DNA of 64,000 nt from Arthrobacter sp. B1805 (GCF_002929745.1 NZ_PJIQ01000011.1:1-64000); one strand, 5' to 3'; counted from the stretch's first letter, positions 7,801-16,573 are shown. Made by a program: numbers and translations. Notes: generated by a model not told the origin, from the letters alone.

Positions 7801-10485
7801 CTGCACACGCTTCTGCTCGAGCAGGCACTTGAATATCTCGCCCGCCGGCATCCGCTCGGTCCCCCAGTCGTTGCGGGCCAGGAAGCTGTGCCTGTTCGCC
7901 TGGACATCCCAGTTCGCGCCGGTCACCCTGTCCACGCGTGCCCGCGGGTCGCGGGTAATGTGCTGCAGGAACTCCTGATGGACGTCGGCCGAGATCCAGA
8001 TGGAGCCGATGCGGGCTTCGATTTCATCCGCACCCAGCGGCAGCGGCATGGCCGCTTTCAGGTCCTCGACGTTGCGCTGGAACCGCTCGTCCTCGGCCGC
8101 AGCGACGGTAGCGACGTCGAGCTTCTCCCGGATGTTGCCGCTGAGATACTCGGCACGGGTTTCCATGACGCCGGGTTCACCGGGGATGTCATAGACCAGC
8201 TCCCCCAGTGCGTCCCTGGCCGCTGCTGGGTCGACGCCGAGCAGGTTGGCTATCTCGGTGAGGTCGACGTCGCCTCGGGCGTCCAGAGTGACCGCAAGGG
8301 CTTCAGCCGGGGTGTCGACGCCTCGGATGGGTTGGCGCGGCTGGACCTGGCGTTCGCTCTGCAACGCTGCCGGAGTCGCCTTCTGGCTGGCCTCATTGAA
8401 CCGCTCCAGAGCAGGGACAATCGGCCCGAAGGGGTCGCTGCGCAGCAGCGCCACTGCCTTCGGCGTCACCCTAGCCATGATGTCCTCGCCGGCGTCATTG
8501 ACCTTGCCGGTACGACGTTCGGTGAAGCGGTTGATCGGGCCGAAGGAATCCACGTAGGTGCGGTAGGAATCGCGCAGGTTGGCGCGTTCGGTGGCGAGCT
8601 CCGGGGTGTCCTCCACGTTGCTCGCCTCGAGCGTGAGCACGGAGCGGGCGAGGTCGCGGAGTTGGAGCAGGGACCGCAGTTCCCGTGCCTGGGTCGCGGG
8701 GACCTTCAACGGGGCGATTGATCCGTCGATGTCGACCTGTCGGAAGGTCCCGTCCGGTTCGGACATGATGTGTCCGGCCTGGAGCTGCTTGCCTGCAGGG
8801 ACGATGGCTACGGATTCGATGACCTGCCCGGCCTGACGCTCTGCCACTCCCCTGCCGGCACCGACGGCGGTGAGGGCGAGGTCCTGCAACTGGTTGTGCA
8901 GCAGCTCCGGTACGGAGCGCAGGTCCTCGTTGCGCACGGTGAGCGTCGCTGCCCCGTACATGCCGTTACCCACCACGGGCTCACCCAGCACCCGCTGCGG
9001 GTTCTCAATGAAGTAGGCATTCATCCGGGCCACGTCCTGGCTCGCATCGAGCACCACATCCTGCGCAGCATCCTGGCTGTCACCTACGGAAAGGACGCGC
9101 GACTCCAGCCACTGCGGGCTGAGCGGTTCCTCGCCTGGGAGTCGTTTGCGAAAGATCAGGACGTCGGTGAGGGCGTCGGTTCCGGCGGCGCGACGGTGTG
9201 CGCCGGTCGGCAGGCGGACTGCGCCGAGCAGGTCGGCTGTCTCGTAGATTTCACGGCGAGCTGCCGGGTTCTGGGCGTCCATGGTGAACGCGGACGAGAT
9301 GACGCCGACGACTCCACCGGGTCGGGTGAGGTCCAGGGACTTGATGATGAAGTGGTTGTGCATCGAGTGGTTGCCCGCGTTGTGTCGCGGGTCGTGCAGC
9401 CTGGTCTTGGCGAACGGGACGTTACCGACAGCAGCGTCGAAGTAGCCAGTCGGCAGGCGGGTGTCAGCGAAGGACTCGGCGCGGATGTCGGCGTCCGGGT
9501 AGAGGGCCTGGGAGATGCCTGCGGTGATCGGGTCCAGCTCCACACCGGTCATGGTCACGGTCTCGGGTGCGAGTCCGATGAAGGTTCCGGCGCCTGATCC
9601 CGGTTCCAGGACGCGACCACCGTCGAAGCCCAGCTTGTTGAGGGTTTGCCAGAGTTCCGTGGCGAGGGCGGGGTCGGTGTAGTGGGCGTTGATGACGGTC
9701 CGGTTCGCGGCCCGGTACTCGTCCTCGCTCAGCAGCTCGCGCAGCTCGGCGCGGTCAGCCTCGTACTCGCTCCGGGTTTCATCGAACACCTCGGCCACAC
9801 CTGCGGCGCCCCAGCTCCCCCACCGGGCCAGCACAGTGCGCTCCTGCGCGGTGGCTGCCCGGTCCTGGTCCTGCAGCTCGCGCAGCATACGCAGTGCAGC
9901 GACATTGGCCTGGAAGCGTGCACGGGCTCCGGATGGGGCTAGGTCATCCTGCCGCGCAGGAATGAAGCGACCCTCCGGTGTGGCTGGTACTAGGGGCGCT
10001 GGCTGTTCCGGTCCATCTCCTCGGCCCTCAGCGTCTCCAAGTCCTCCTGATACCCGTGGTTGAACGACTGCAGTATCTCGTGCATCAGCCTGGTCGACTC
10101 CGGCAGGTCCTCGTCCGAGTCGTCGCCCTCCATCTCCATCGTTTCCGGCGTCAACATCTCCGCCCTCACGATTTCCTCGGCCTGCATCCTCGAGGCGTTC
10201 AGCCGTCCCACCTTCTGCAGGTACGTCTCGCCCTCCGGGTCCGGTCCCGCGATCTGGTACTGCAGCTCCCCCACCTGATTCATCGCTTCCTCGCCCAGCT
10301 TCCGGAACCACTCGTCCGGGTCCGGGATCAGGGCGTACTGCGACGGGGCTGTCATCTTCCAGGTCTCCTGCGCGAATTTGCCGTACTTGTTCATCGAGAA
10401 CCTCCTCTGGTGGTGCGAAAAGAAATGCGTCTAGGTCGAATGCTTCTTGTCCATCAATCTGGTTGCGCTTGCGCGATCGTGCCAT
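4885..10485 (-). CDS. giant DarB-like N6-methylase / DEAD-box helicase
   Basis: About 1,866 residues. After a charged low-complexity region (to about residue 170) comes the conserved start RFIPARQDDLAPSG. A methyltransferase-like domain follows, with SAM motif LEPGSGAGTF (about 295) and an NVPF catalytic-type motif (about 355). The SF2 helicase core has Walker A HEVGAGKTAEM (about 1000), Walker B-like VVDELHDF (about 1160) and motif VI QRHGRIIRQGN (about 1515). Proteins of this build occur on plasmids and phages (P1 DarB is one) and often protect incoming DNA from restriction; that role is inference here. I chose the ATG at 10485 (AGGGGG upstream). The first 170 codons overlap another gene at 9990-10394, so a later start is possible. 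Confidence 0.85.
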   Translation of the reverse strand: MARSRKRNQIDGQEAFDLDAFLFAPPEEVLDEQVRQIRAGDLEDDSPVAVRPDPGPGRVVPEAGRGSDESGGGAAVPDRGTGPGGRDVPAEGGTAERLEDAGRGNREGGDVDAGNDGDGGRRLGRGPAGVDQADARDTAVVQPRVSGGLGDAEGRGDGPEQPAPLVPATPEGRFIPARQDDLAPSGARARFQANVAALRMLRELQDQDRAATAQERTVLARWGSWGAAGVAEVFDETRSEYEADRAELRELLSEDEYRAANRTVINAHYTDPALATELWQTLNKLGFDGGRVLEPGSGAGTFIGLAPETVTMTGVELDPITAGISQALYPDADIRAESFADTRLPTGYFDAAVGNVPFAKTRLHDPRHNAGNHSMHNHFIIKSLDLTRPGGVVGVISSAFTMDAQNPAARREIYETADLLGAVRLPTGAHRRAAGTDALTDVLIFRKRLPGEEPLSPQWLESRVLSVGDSQDAAQDVVLDASQDVARMNAYFIENPQRVLGEPVVGNGMYGAATLTVRNEDLRSVPELLHNQLQDLALTAVGAGRGVAERQAGQVIESVAIVPAGKQLQAGHIMSEPDGTFRQVDIDGSIAPLKVPATQARELRSLLQLRDLARSVLTLEASNVEDTPELATERANLRDSYRTYVDSFGPINRFTERRTGKVNDAGEDIMARVTPKAVALLRSDPFGPIVPALERFNEASQKATPAALQSERQVQPRQPIRGVDTPAEALAVTLDARGDVDLTEIANLLGVDPAAARDALGELVYDIPGEPGVMETRAEYLSGNIREKLDVATVAAAEDERFQRNVEDLKAAMPLPLGADEIEARIGSIWISADVHQEFLQHITRDPRARVDRVTGANWDVQANRHSFLARNDWGTERMPAGEIFKCLLEQKRVQVTDPDPDPESQRRILNPVETASAQEKAQLMQDRFGEWVWEDADRAIALTDEYNRRFNSLVLRDYTVEGERLTLPGLKKDWAPKPHQRAAVARMISEPSVGLFHEVGAGKTAEMVMGSMELRRLGMARKPAIVVPNHMLDQFAREWLQIYPQAQILAASSADLAGDKRRQFVARAAANDWDAVIMTRTAFERIPLSAESESEYLTREVDRKRQEILAAKERALASGNKAMSVKKLESRLQADEEKIKRLRETPADPGITFEQTGIDYLVVDELHDFKNLSTASNIQDAAIDGSKRASDLHAKVEYLRSVHGDRVITGATATPIANSVTEMYVMQRYLRPDLLEKAGINDFDTWAATFGQVVTEMEMTVAGGDSFKMKERFSKFQNVPELLKMFHTFADVKTAEDLQLPVPDIEEREDGRRSPRMVTVEPSIELEAYIADIADRAEKIQARLVDPTEDNMLKISSDGRKAALDMRLVDPELDALVGATKISATADLVAKVYEETKDRVYIDPETKDTHPTPGALQIVFCDLGTPSDKWNVYGQLREDLVQRGVPEHKVRFAHEAKNDAEKGRLFEACRTGDVAVLIGSTQKMGTGTNMQARAVHLVDLDAPWRPADVSQRHGRIIRQGNQNPEVAISQVVTKGSFDTFMWQTLERKSKFIDQIMRGRLDVREIEDVGDNTLSFAEVKAISSGNPLILEKSKADQELSRLTRLETGWNRNRAALTHRKSSAQTRGEAMVAMLPALRAAADRTTLDTTGDAFRMTINGKTVDKRPDAVEALRQWTSANAAGRPPIQGSRDLGIIANIAGHDIRYVQKHANMLDIGASKVELQVEGAPGVAVELKRTDALFPTVGVIQRLENQVRRLPEEVTALQNKIEEARQEYRDAATALREPFKHSKALEAAKWDVERIGREMRGEDPAQTTLAPDLEALKRATRSSFPTPPTPGGTAGGAAKASPSNHRPGVEKDRKNGIGN
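9990..10394 (-). CDS. small acidic protein nested in the helicase 5' end
   Basis: This 134-residue protein (starting MNKYGKFAQETWKMTAP) is read on the same strand as the helicase but in another frame, entirely inside it. Its start has an ideal AGAGGAGG site 6 bases upstream. Almost every codon ends in G or C, as in real genes of this DNA. The helicase frame here encodes only Gly/Asp/Arg-rich low-complexity sequence. The protein looks helical and globular with an acidic stretch (MEGDDSDEDLPE). I do not recognise the family. Either the two genes truly overlap or the helicase starts near 9965. Confidence 0.72.
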   Translation of the reverse strand: MNKYGKFAQETWKMTAPSQYALIPDPDEWFRKLGEEAMNQVGELQYQIAGPDPEGETYLQKVGRLNASRMQAEEIVRAEMLTPETMEMEGDDSDEDLPESTRLMHEILQSFNHGYQEDLETLRAEEMDRNSQRP

Positions 10486-10579
10486 CTTCGGGCCCCCTGG
10501 TGCCGGTGGGAATACTGCTCCCAACCGTATCTAGCGCCCGACGCGGCTCGACGGAAACGTCACTCTGGTGCGCTATGAC

Positions 10580-11227
10580 TCATTTGAGGCCACTCCGACT
10601 CTCTCTGTAGGCCGCGCCCGCGAGACCATCGGTGCGTAGGGCTCGAATAATCGTGGAGCGGTGGACCTTGAACTGCTTTGCGATCGCTTCGACCGTCAGC
10701 TTCTCCTCGTTTCTCAGCCTCCGTGCTTCGACGACGTCGTGCGGCTGCAGCCGCGGTGGCCGGCCACCTTTCCCCGTTGCGACCGCGAGGCCGGCCTTCG
10801 TCCGTTCCCGGATCAGCTCGCGCTCCATCTCGGCAACACTGGCGATGATGTTGAACATCAGCCGACCTGAAGCGGTCGTGGTGTCGATCCCCTCGGTCAG
10901 GGACCGGAACATGACGCCCCGCTCGTGAAGCGAATCGAGAAGTTCGACGAGCCCTCGCACCGTCCGACCCAATCGGTCCAATTTGGTCACGACGAGTGTG
11001 TTCCCCGGCTGCAGAGCCCTCAGGCATGCATCCAGCTCCGGCCGGGACATCGTCGCCCCGGACTTCCCGTGATCGGCGTAAACGTCATAGCAACCGGCGT
11101 CGACCAGCTGCCGACGCTGCGCCTCGAGGTTCTGGTCGATCGTGGACACGCGGGCGTATCCCAACATCACCCCATCAGGCACCAGTCGAGGTTCATCGAC
11201 GCCCTTGAGGCGTTCCGGTCGCTCCAT
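10580..11227 (-). CDS. serine recombinase (resolvase/invertase family)
   Basis: A 215-residue small serine recombinase. The catalytic domain begins GYARVSTIDQNLEAQR (catalytic Ser about residue 27), followed by the YADHGKSGATMSRPEL and VVTKLDRLGRTVRG motifs. A long E-helix and a C-terminal helix-turn-helix (LTVEAIAKQFKVHRSTIIRAL) bind DNA. GGGGGAGG precedes the ATG. Such enzymes resolve multimers or transposition cointegrates, or invert DNA. The 70-bp repeat at 11671 lies about 440 bases upstream and could belong to its site, but nothing proves this. Confidence 0.88.
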   Translation of the reverse strand: MERPERLKGVDEPRLVPDGVMLGYARVSTIDQNLEAQRRQLVDAGCYDVYADHGKSGATMSRPELDACLRALQPGNTLVVTKLDRLGRTVRGLVELLDSLHERGVMFRSLTEGIDTTTASGRLMFNIIASVAEMERELIRERTKAGLAVATGKGGRPPRLQPHDVVEARRLRNEEKLTVEAIAKQFKVHRSTIIRALRTDGLAGAAYRESRSGLK

Positions 11228-11670
11228 ACAGTCCTCCCCCAGTTCCGAAGGTGGCAGAAACCGTCAGCGTCCGCCTCACCCCCGCGATACGACCATACAC
11301 GTTTCGCACTTGGTTTGAGATATAAAAATCGGGCACCTTCCGGCATCCTCAGGCGGATCAAAACTTTCTGGCTCTTAAACGGTCGAGGCTAACCGGGTAG
11401 GCGTTGAAAGGTTGGTGCGCCTCTTGCCCACATGTGCACGGCACAAGCTCCCTACACTCCGCTGCTTGTCCCACACACACCTGGACAGCAGGAACCAAGG
11501 CCCGCCTGCACACACCCACCTGCGTCACCGACACCGGTCACTTACCTCGATCGAGCGGTGGCCGTGCACAGCCTCCTACCGGCGTGGTCGCGAACAGCAT
11601 GAGCTGGTTCGACTTAGGGCTAATAGGACTAATAGTGGCAATAGGGATAACGCACCGAGGTCCGTGGTGT

Positions 11671-11740
11671 TGGTCATCCACTTGTGGGCGGGTGGAGCCC
11701 GAAGGGTGGAGCTCAAGGCCGTCCACCTGTGGGTGAGCTA
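11671..11740. repeat. 70-bp long-range direct repeat, copy A
   Basis: This is identical at 68 of 70 positions to 34696-34765, in the same orientation. Inside it, CCACNTGTGGG occurs twice (itself a CCAC..GTGG palindrome) and GGGTGGAGC occurs twice, so it looks like a protein-binding array rather than coding DNA. It sits in the 816-bp gene-free stretch 11228-12043, which otherwise holds only an A/T-rich block (GGGCTAATAGGACTAATAG near 11627) and a hairpin near 11944-11966. Confidence 0.85.
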
Positions 11741-12043
11741 CGGGTTCGTTTGAGCCTACGATTCACATCGGTGCACCCTAGACACCAATGGGCACTCTCG
11801 CTCCTACCTCGCTGACAAGGAAGCTGACACTGGTACGGCCGCACTCTGCCCCGGTACCTGCAGGTTTGTGCAGGCGAGCCCGAGACACCGGAAGGACGCG
11901 GACTCCCGTGCAGGCGACCGCGGGAAGCGACAGCGGCATGTTGGCCGAAAACGATAGTTTTTGGCCAGTGCCTCTTGATGTACTTGGATTCTGTTGGTCG
12001 AAGCAACACCCAATTGAGGGGTTTCTTCGAGCGGATCTTCCCC

Positions 12044-12937
12044 TTACCTGTTGGAGGGGTCTTGCGGCTGGTAGTCGTACTTGTGGTCTGACGCGTACGA
12101 CTGGAACGTGTCGTCGGTTGTTGATCCTTTGATTCCCAGGGAATTGCTCATGAGGGTGCTGAGGTCCTGAAGGGAGTGGTGCAGTGCCAGACCTGATGCC
12201 CGCACCTCCGGATCAGCCAGGTCCTTGGCGAGTTCGCTGAGTGCTACCGCGTAGGAGAGGGACGTGGCCAGCGACGCTGCGGCCGTTGATTCACGGAAGT
12301 AATACGACTCGCTGGTTTGTGTGAGGTCTACCCTGGTTTGGATGATGCCGTCGGTGATGCTGTCGAGGACGCGGCTGGTCGTCTCGGGTGTGAACTCAGA
12401 CAGGTGTTGCAGGTACAGCCCATCCCGGAGGACGGTGAGGCGAAGCGCGAGGGCCCGACGACGGGCGAGGGCCGGGTAGAGCTGCAAAAACCATGACACC
12501 GCGGCCGTGAGCAGGGCAAAACCGATCAGTGCTTCGGCAGGGGATAGCGCCCTGATCCAGGGGTCGGTGGCGATGACGTCTCCGAAGCCGAGGGTCGACA
12601 GTGTGACAGTGGAGATATAGAGCGCTTCGATGAAGTCGGGGTATCGGGAAGGGTTGATGCCGTCGGCGTACGTGAAACCCTGCGGAACGTGGGGGTAATA
12701 CACCAGTGCCCACCCGAGGACCTGCAGAGCCGCCCACAGCAGAATCACTGCCACGATACCGAAGGGCCCGGCCAGGGATACTGCTTTCAGTCCTAGCGGC
12801 TTGGAGATTCTCCAGGTGCTGTTCATGGCGGCTTTGGTTAGCCCTCCCTGGCCGCTGGGATGGAGCAGGGTGTGGAAGACATCCCTGAGCCCGACTCCGA
12901 TAATGATGAATCCCAGCACGGTGAATATCCATGTCAT
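12044..12937 (-). CDS. two-TM potassium channel protein
   Basis: A 297-residue membrane protein with an N-terminal membrane helix, a second helix (about 55-80), a pore loop and an inner helix. The selectivity filter reads STVTLSTLGFGDVIATD, a TLGFGD version of the K+ channel TVGYGD. The C-terminal half is cytoplasmic and helical without a recognisable RCK/TrkA domain. It ends facing the recombinase region and lies 57 bases downstream of the APC permease gene, so the two may be co-transcribed. A general K+ channel (Ion_trans_2) is the safest call; the gating signal is unknown. Confidence 0.8.
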   Translation of the reverse strand: MTWIFTVLGFIIIGVGLRDVFHTLLHPSGQGGLTKAAMNSTWRISKPLGLKAVSLAGPFGIVAVILLWAALQVLGWALVYYPHVPQGFTYADGINPSRYPDFIEALYISTVTLSTLGFGDVIATDPWIRALSPAEALIGFALLTAAVSWFLQLYPALARRRALALRLTVLRDGLYLQHLSEFTPETTSRVLDSITDGIIQTRVDLTQTSESYYFRESTAAASLATSLSYAVALSELAKDLADPEVRASGLALHHSLQDLSTLMSNSLGIKGSTTDDTFQSYASDHKYDYQPQDPSNR

Positions 12938-12994
12938 ATCAAAATCCTTCCATTGGAACTGATGACCGCCTCACAACGGGCTTGTTTCCTGACC

Positions 12995-14320
12995 TCACGT
13001 GGTGGTGTCCGTTGAAGCCCGGTCGTGATGGCGCACTATCGCCCATTGGGTGACGATGATGACGATGGCGACCACGGCGGTGATGACCAGGGTGGTCGGG
13101 TCCGATTGTGCTTTGAGGAGCAGGAAGGGAACCAGGACTGCACCGTCGAGTACGATCGCGGCACCTGGGACCCAGGCGTTGGCGCCAGTCTCGTTCCGGA
13201 GGTGACGGATGATGCCCCAGTGGATGGCGATGTCCATGGTGAGGTAAAGAATCGCGCCGAGGGAAGCGATCTGCGAGAGGTCGAAGAAGGCGGCCATGAT
13301 GATCGCGAGCCCGGCTGTGATGAACAGTGACTGGTGTGTCACGTGTCCTGGCAGTCCTGGCGCCTGGCCCATCTCGCGGAGCATGTCGTAGAGCTTGGAA
13401 ACAGAGAACAGGCTGGCAACAAGTCCGGAGAGTGTTGCGATGACGGCGATGATGACGGTGAGCATCACACCGAATGAGCCGAAGGCAGGTTCAGCTGCTT
13501 CGGCGAGAGCGTAGTCCCTGGCCTCCACGATCTGGGGGACGGTGAGACTTCCGGTGACGGCTACCGTGATCAGGAGATAGAGCACCGTGCATAGGCCGAT
13601 GGAGATCATGATGGAGCGGCCGATGTTGCGCTCAGGACGGCGGAGGTCACCACCCTGGTTCGTGATGGTGGTGAAGCCCTTGTAGGCGAGGATGCAGAGG
13701 GTTACCCCGGCCAGGAATCCGAGAAGACCAGACTCGGGTGGAGTTCGCTGCGCCGTCGAGAACAACCGACCCAACGAGGAAACACCAGCGGCAAGGATCC
13801 CACCAACAGCAAGAACGGCTATGCCGATGATTTTCAGGGCAGCGGTGATGGTCGCTGAACGTTCCACCCACTGGTTACCGACCAGATTCACCAGCGCTGC
13901 GGCGGCTATGGCAAGCACGGCCAGAATGGGTACCCAGAGCGCCGAGGACTGCATCCCGAAAGCTCTGAGAAGGTATGTGCCGAAGGTTCGCCCGAGCAGG
14001 CTTTCGGCCATGATCATCGACACATACATGAACAGGGAAAGCGAGCCGGCGGCGACGCCGGGACCGTATGCGGCTTTAAGGAGCATCGCGATACCACCGG
14101 ACGACGGGTTCGTCGCGGAATAGCGCACATAGGAATACGAACTGAAACCGACGACGACGGCACCAGCCAGGAATGCCCAGGGAACCCAGCCGCCGGCGAG
14201 CTCGGCGACCTGTCCGACCAAGGCGAAGATCCCGGCTCCGATCATGACTCCCGTGCCGAGGGCCACCGATCCGACCAATGACAGCTTCTGATCTTCTTTC
14301 GACGTATCTTCTTTTTTCAT
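12995..14320 (-). CDS. APC-family amino acid/polyamine permease
   Basis: A 441-residue polytopic protein of about 12 membrane helices. The first helix has the APC consensus GTGVMIGAGIFALVG, the substrate-backbone binding loop of this family. The ATG at 14320 was chosen because GAGGGAG lies about 8 bases upstream; the frame is open further up but without a site. The substrate cannot be told from sequence. It precedes the K+ channel on the same strand, and the copper-storage gene lies upstream on the same strand. Confidence 0.85.
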   Translation of the reverse strand: MKKEDTSKEDQKLSLVGSVALGTGVMIGAGIFALVGQVAELAGGWVPWAFLAGAVVVGFSSYSYVRYSATNPSSGGIAMLLKAAYGPGVAAGSLSLFMYVSMIMAESLLGRTFGTYLLRAFGMQSSALWVPILAVLAIAAAALVNLVGNQWVERSATITAALKIIGIAVLAVGGILAAGVSSLGRLFSTAQRTPPESGLLGFLAGVTLCILAYKGFTTITNQGGDLRRPERNIGRSIMISIGLCTVLYLLITVAVTGSLTVPQIVEARDYALAEAAEPAFGSFGVMLTVIIAVIATLSGLVASLFSVSKLYDMLREMGQAPGLPGHVTHQSLFITAGLAIIMAAFFDLSQIASLGAILYLTMDIAIHWGIIRHLRNETGANAWVPGAAIVLDGAVLVPFLLLKAQSDPTTLVITAVVAIVIIVTQWAIVRHHDRASTDTTT

Positions 14321-14482
14321 GCCAGTCTCCCTCGTGGGTCCGTCCCCGTGGCAGTCCCGGACCCCACACGATGTGAGGCCCGGGACTGCATCAGGCGCCA
14401 TTCGGTCAATCGAGGATTAACCGAATGGCTGGTAGCTGCTCTTCACTGCGTTCTGGCAGGTGGGAGTGCCAGAACGTGGGTG

Positions 14483-14893
14483 CTAGCCGAGGACGGACAA
14501 CAGTTCCTCGCAGGCTTTTTCGCATCGGCGGCACGCTTCGGCGCAGATACGGCAGTGCTCGTGCATCTCGGCGTGCTGTTCACATTCATCCGCGCAGGCC
14601 TTGCACGCGGTACGGCAGGCCTCCACGATGCTGCGGGTGATGTTCGCGTCATACCCGGTGTGGCGAGACAGAACGTTGCCCGTGGTCGAGCAGATATCAG
14701 CGCAGTCCAGATTGGTTCGAATGCACTTGGTGAGTTCGGCGACCATGTCCTCACTGAGGCAGGCATCGGCACAGGCGGTGCAGGTCTGGGCACACTCGAA
14801 GCAGGCTTGGATGCACTCTGCGAGTTTGGCCCGGTCCACTCCCCCCAAATCCTTGGGGTAGGTGTCGAGCATGGACGTCACGTGGTGTGTCAT
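14483..14893 (-). CDS. four-helix-bundle copper-storage protein (Csp-like, DUF326)
   Basis: A 136-residue protein with 18 Cys, many in CxxxC spacing along predicted helices (ACFECAQTCTACADAC, CRICAEACRRCEKAC). This is the hallmark of Csp copper-storage proteins, whose four-helix bundle is lined with Cys that bind many Cu(I) ions. No signal peptide is visible, so it should be cytosolic like Csp3. It is a close paralogue of the gene at 16166-16573, mostly identical by eye. The DUF305 gene lies between the two on the same strand. Copper regulation is likely. Confidence 0.88.
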   Translation of the reverse strand: MTHHVTSMLDTYPKDLGGVDRAKLAECIQACFECAQTCTACADACLSEDMVAELTKCIRTNLDCADICSTTGNVLSRHTGYDANITRSIVEACRTACKACADECEQHAEMHEHCRICAEACRRCEKACEELLSVLG

Positions 14894-15354
14894 AGGTCTT
14901 CTCCTTGTTCAGGGTGTGGCAACAAGAGTGTTCGGGGCACAAGAGTCGGCCACAGGGGGTGCGCTTCGTTCTCTTGTCCGGGCTCGCCAATAACCGCACA
15001 TGGGCGGCGTGAAGCCGCGGTAGGGTCTGTGTTCCTGTCGTGAGGTGCCGGTCGGGCGGGCTTATGTCCGACTGATCGATAGGGCAGTCAGCGACGGGGC
15101 GAGGTGGTCGCGTCTCTCCTGCCAGGCATGAGATACCCAAGGAGGCAATGAACCGGTATGCGACGAAAACGATGCGACCGCCAGAGCGGAGCCGACTCCC
15201 TGCTCACTCAGCACCGCCCCTTGCGGAGACATAACGCCCTGCGAAGCTTTCGGGCTCCCAGGCTCATCGGTTGAAGGTAAGTTCCGGTCCTATGCCCTGG
15301 ACCACGGGTACGACTACGAGCCGTGATGAAAGCGGTGATGGGTTCCGGCCTGAA

Positions 15355-15402
15355 AGCAGGGCAATCCGCGGCTCCGCCTGCGGAAGCACGGACTGCCCTG
15401 CT
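15355..15402. terminator. possible terminator hairpin after the DUF305 gene
   Basis: The arms AGCAGGGCA (15355-15363) and TGCCCTGCT (15394-15402) are perfect and enclose a second pairing CCGC/GCGG. It lies 75 bases past the DUF305 stop on that gene's strand. There is no strong T-tract. The rest of the 583-base gap 14894-15476 shows no convincing gene. Confidence 0.4.
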
Positions 15403-15476
15403 GCATAGCCTTTGACAACGGTGCTGCCCCTGATGCTTGTCGTCCAAAAAGTGCGTAGCGGCAGGAGCAACCCGGC

Positions 15477-16082
15477 TCAGAAGGTTTCGGTAGACCGGCC
15501 GCCCTGGCGGTCATACCACTGCTCGAGCCAGGCTTGCATCTGGCCGATTTCGTCCAACTGTGTTTGGCGAATGGTCTGGCAGAGGCCGAGAAGCTCACTG
15601 TGTTCCGCGTTCTCCAGGCAGGTTCCGCTCTCGCGGACCGCCGCCCAGTGGTGACGGATCATCGACTGCATGAATCGAATCTCGTACTGAGCCCCGGTGA
15701 AGTTCTCCATGCGCTGCATGGACTGCATCTGGCCCGTACTCAGTTGCGGTTCGTAGGAGATGCCGTACCACTGTTGGAGCCAGGACTGCATGTCGTTGAT
15801 CTGGGCGGACTGAGACTCGATAATGGATTGGCACAAGGCAGCCAGCTCAGGGTGGACAGCCTTATCAAGGCAGGTCTGCGCCATCATCACGGCCATCGTG
15901 TGGTGGTCAATCATGTTCTTGAGGAAGTCAACTTCGTAACTGGCGGCCTGTTCGCTTTGGGCAGGAGCGTCTGCCAAAGCCGGAGTGGCCGTCGCTACGC
16001 CAACCCCGGTGACTGCCGACAAGGCCAGGACGACCGAGGCTACTGCCGCGGGGACGGTTTTCTTTGGTGTGGTGTTGAACAT
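15477..16082 (-). CDS. secreted DUF305 protein, two-domain
   Basis: A 201-residue protein with a signal peptide (VPAAVASVVLALSAVTGVGVATATPALADA). Two similar DUF305 units follow: FLKNMIDHHTMAVMMAQTCLDKAVHPELAALC (from about 53) and FMQSMIRHHWAAVRESGTCLENAEHSELLGLC (from about 135). The paired His and Met residues suggest metal (copper) binding outside the membrane; the family is often found in copper-resistance loci. The second unit lacks the Met pair of the first, so it may bind less or be structural. It lies between the two copper-storage genes. Confidence 0.85.
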   Translation of the reverse strand: MFNTTPKKTVPAAVASVVLALSAVTGVGVATATPALADAPAQSEQAASYEVDFLKNMIDHHTMAVMMAQTCLDKAVHPELAALCQSIIESQSAQINDMQSWLQQWYGISYEPQLSTGQMQSMQRMENFTGAQYEIRFMQSMIRHHWAAVRESGTCLENAEHSELLGLCQTIRQTQLDEIGQMQAWLEQWYDRQGGRSTETF

Positions 16083-16095
16083 GCGAATCTACTTC

Positions 16096-16161
16096 CTTAT
16101 CTGTTCGCTGACGTGTGAAGATCCCGGACTTATCTGTTCGCTGATGTATGAAGATCCCGGA
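16096..16161. repeat. tandem 33-bp repeat, two units
   Basis: The units at 16096-16128 and 16129-16161 abut exactly and differ at 2 of 33 positions. They fill the gap between the DUF305 start and the stop of the upstream copper-storage gene. The unit begins CTTATCTGTTCGCTGA and ends GATCCCGGA. It could be a recent duplication of a leader or binding site. Confidence 0.85.
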
Positions 16162-16165
16162 ACGT

Positions 16166-16573
16166 TCAGTTCAGGGAAGAGATGAGCTCCTGGCACGCCT
16201 TTTCGCAACGGCGGCACGCTTCGGCGCAGATCCGGCAGTGCTCGTGCATGCCAGCGTGCTGCTCGCACTCGTCGGCGCATGCCTTGCAGGCGGCTGCACA
16301 GGCTTCCAGTACCGCTTTGGTGACGTTGGCGTCGTAACCGGTGTGGCGGGAAAGGATGCTACCTGTGGTGGCGCAGATGTCGGCGCAGTCCAGGTTGGTG
16401 CGGATGCACTTGGTGAGCTCGGCGACCATGTCCTCACTCAGGCAAGCGTCTGCACAGGCGGTACAGGTCTGCGCGCATTCAAAACACGCGGCGATGCACT
16501 CCGCGAGCTTCTCGCGGTCGACACCGCCCAGGTCCTTCGGGTACGTCTCAAGCATTGAAGTGATGTGAGTCAT
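16166..16573 (-). CDS. second four-helix-bundle copper-storage protein (Csp-like)
   Basis: A 135-residue paralogue of the 14483-14893 protein with the same 18 Cys in the same positions (AECIAACFECAQTCTACADAC, CRICAEACRRCEKAC). It has no signal peptide, so a cytosolic Cu(I) store is expected. A CsoR-like palindrome lies about 150 bases upstream at 16724-16750. It is the first gene of a likely copper-induced set with the DUF305 gene. Two copies may raise capacity or be expressed differently. Confidence 0.88.
   Translation of the reverse strand: MTHITSMLETYPKDLGGVDREKLAECIAACFECAQTCTACADACLSEDMVAELTKCIRTNLDCADICATTGSILSRHTGYDANVTKAVLEACAAACKACADECEQHAGMHEHCRICAEACRRCEKACQELISSLN

Noticed and set aside
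6946-8721. 591-codon plus-strand frame antisense to the helicase
   Set aside because: It mirrors the helicase codons (Leu/Val/Gly/Arg-rich shadow) and has no independent similarity.
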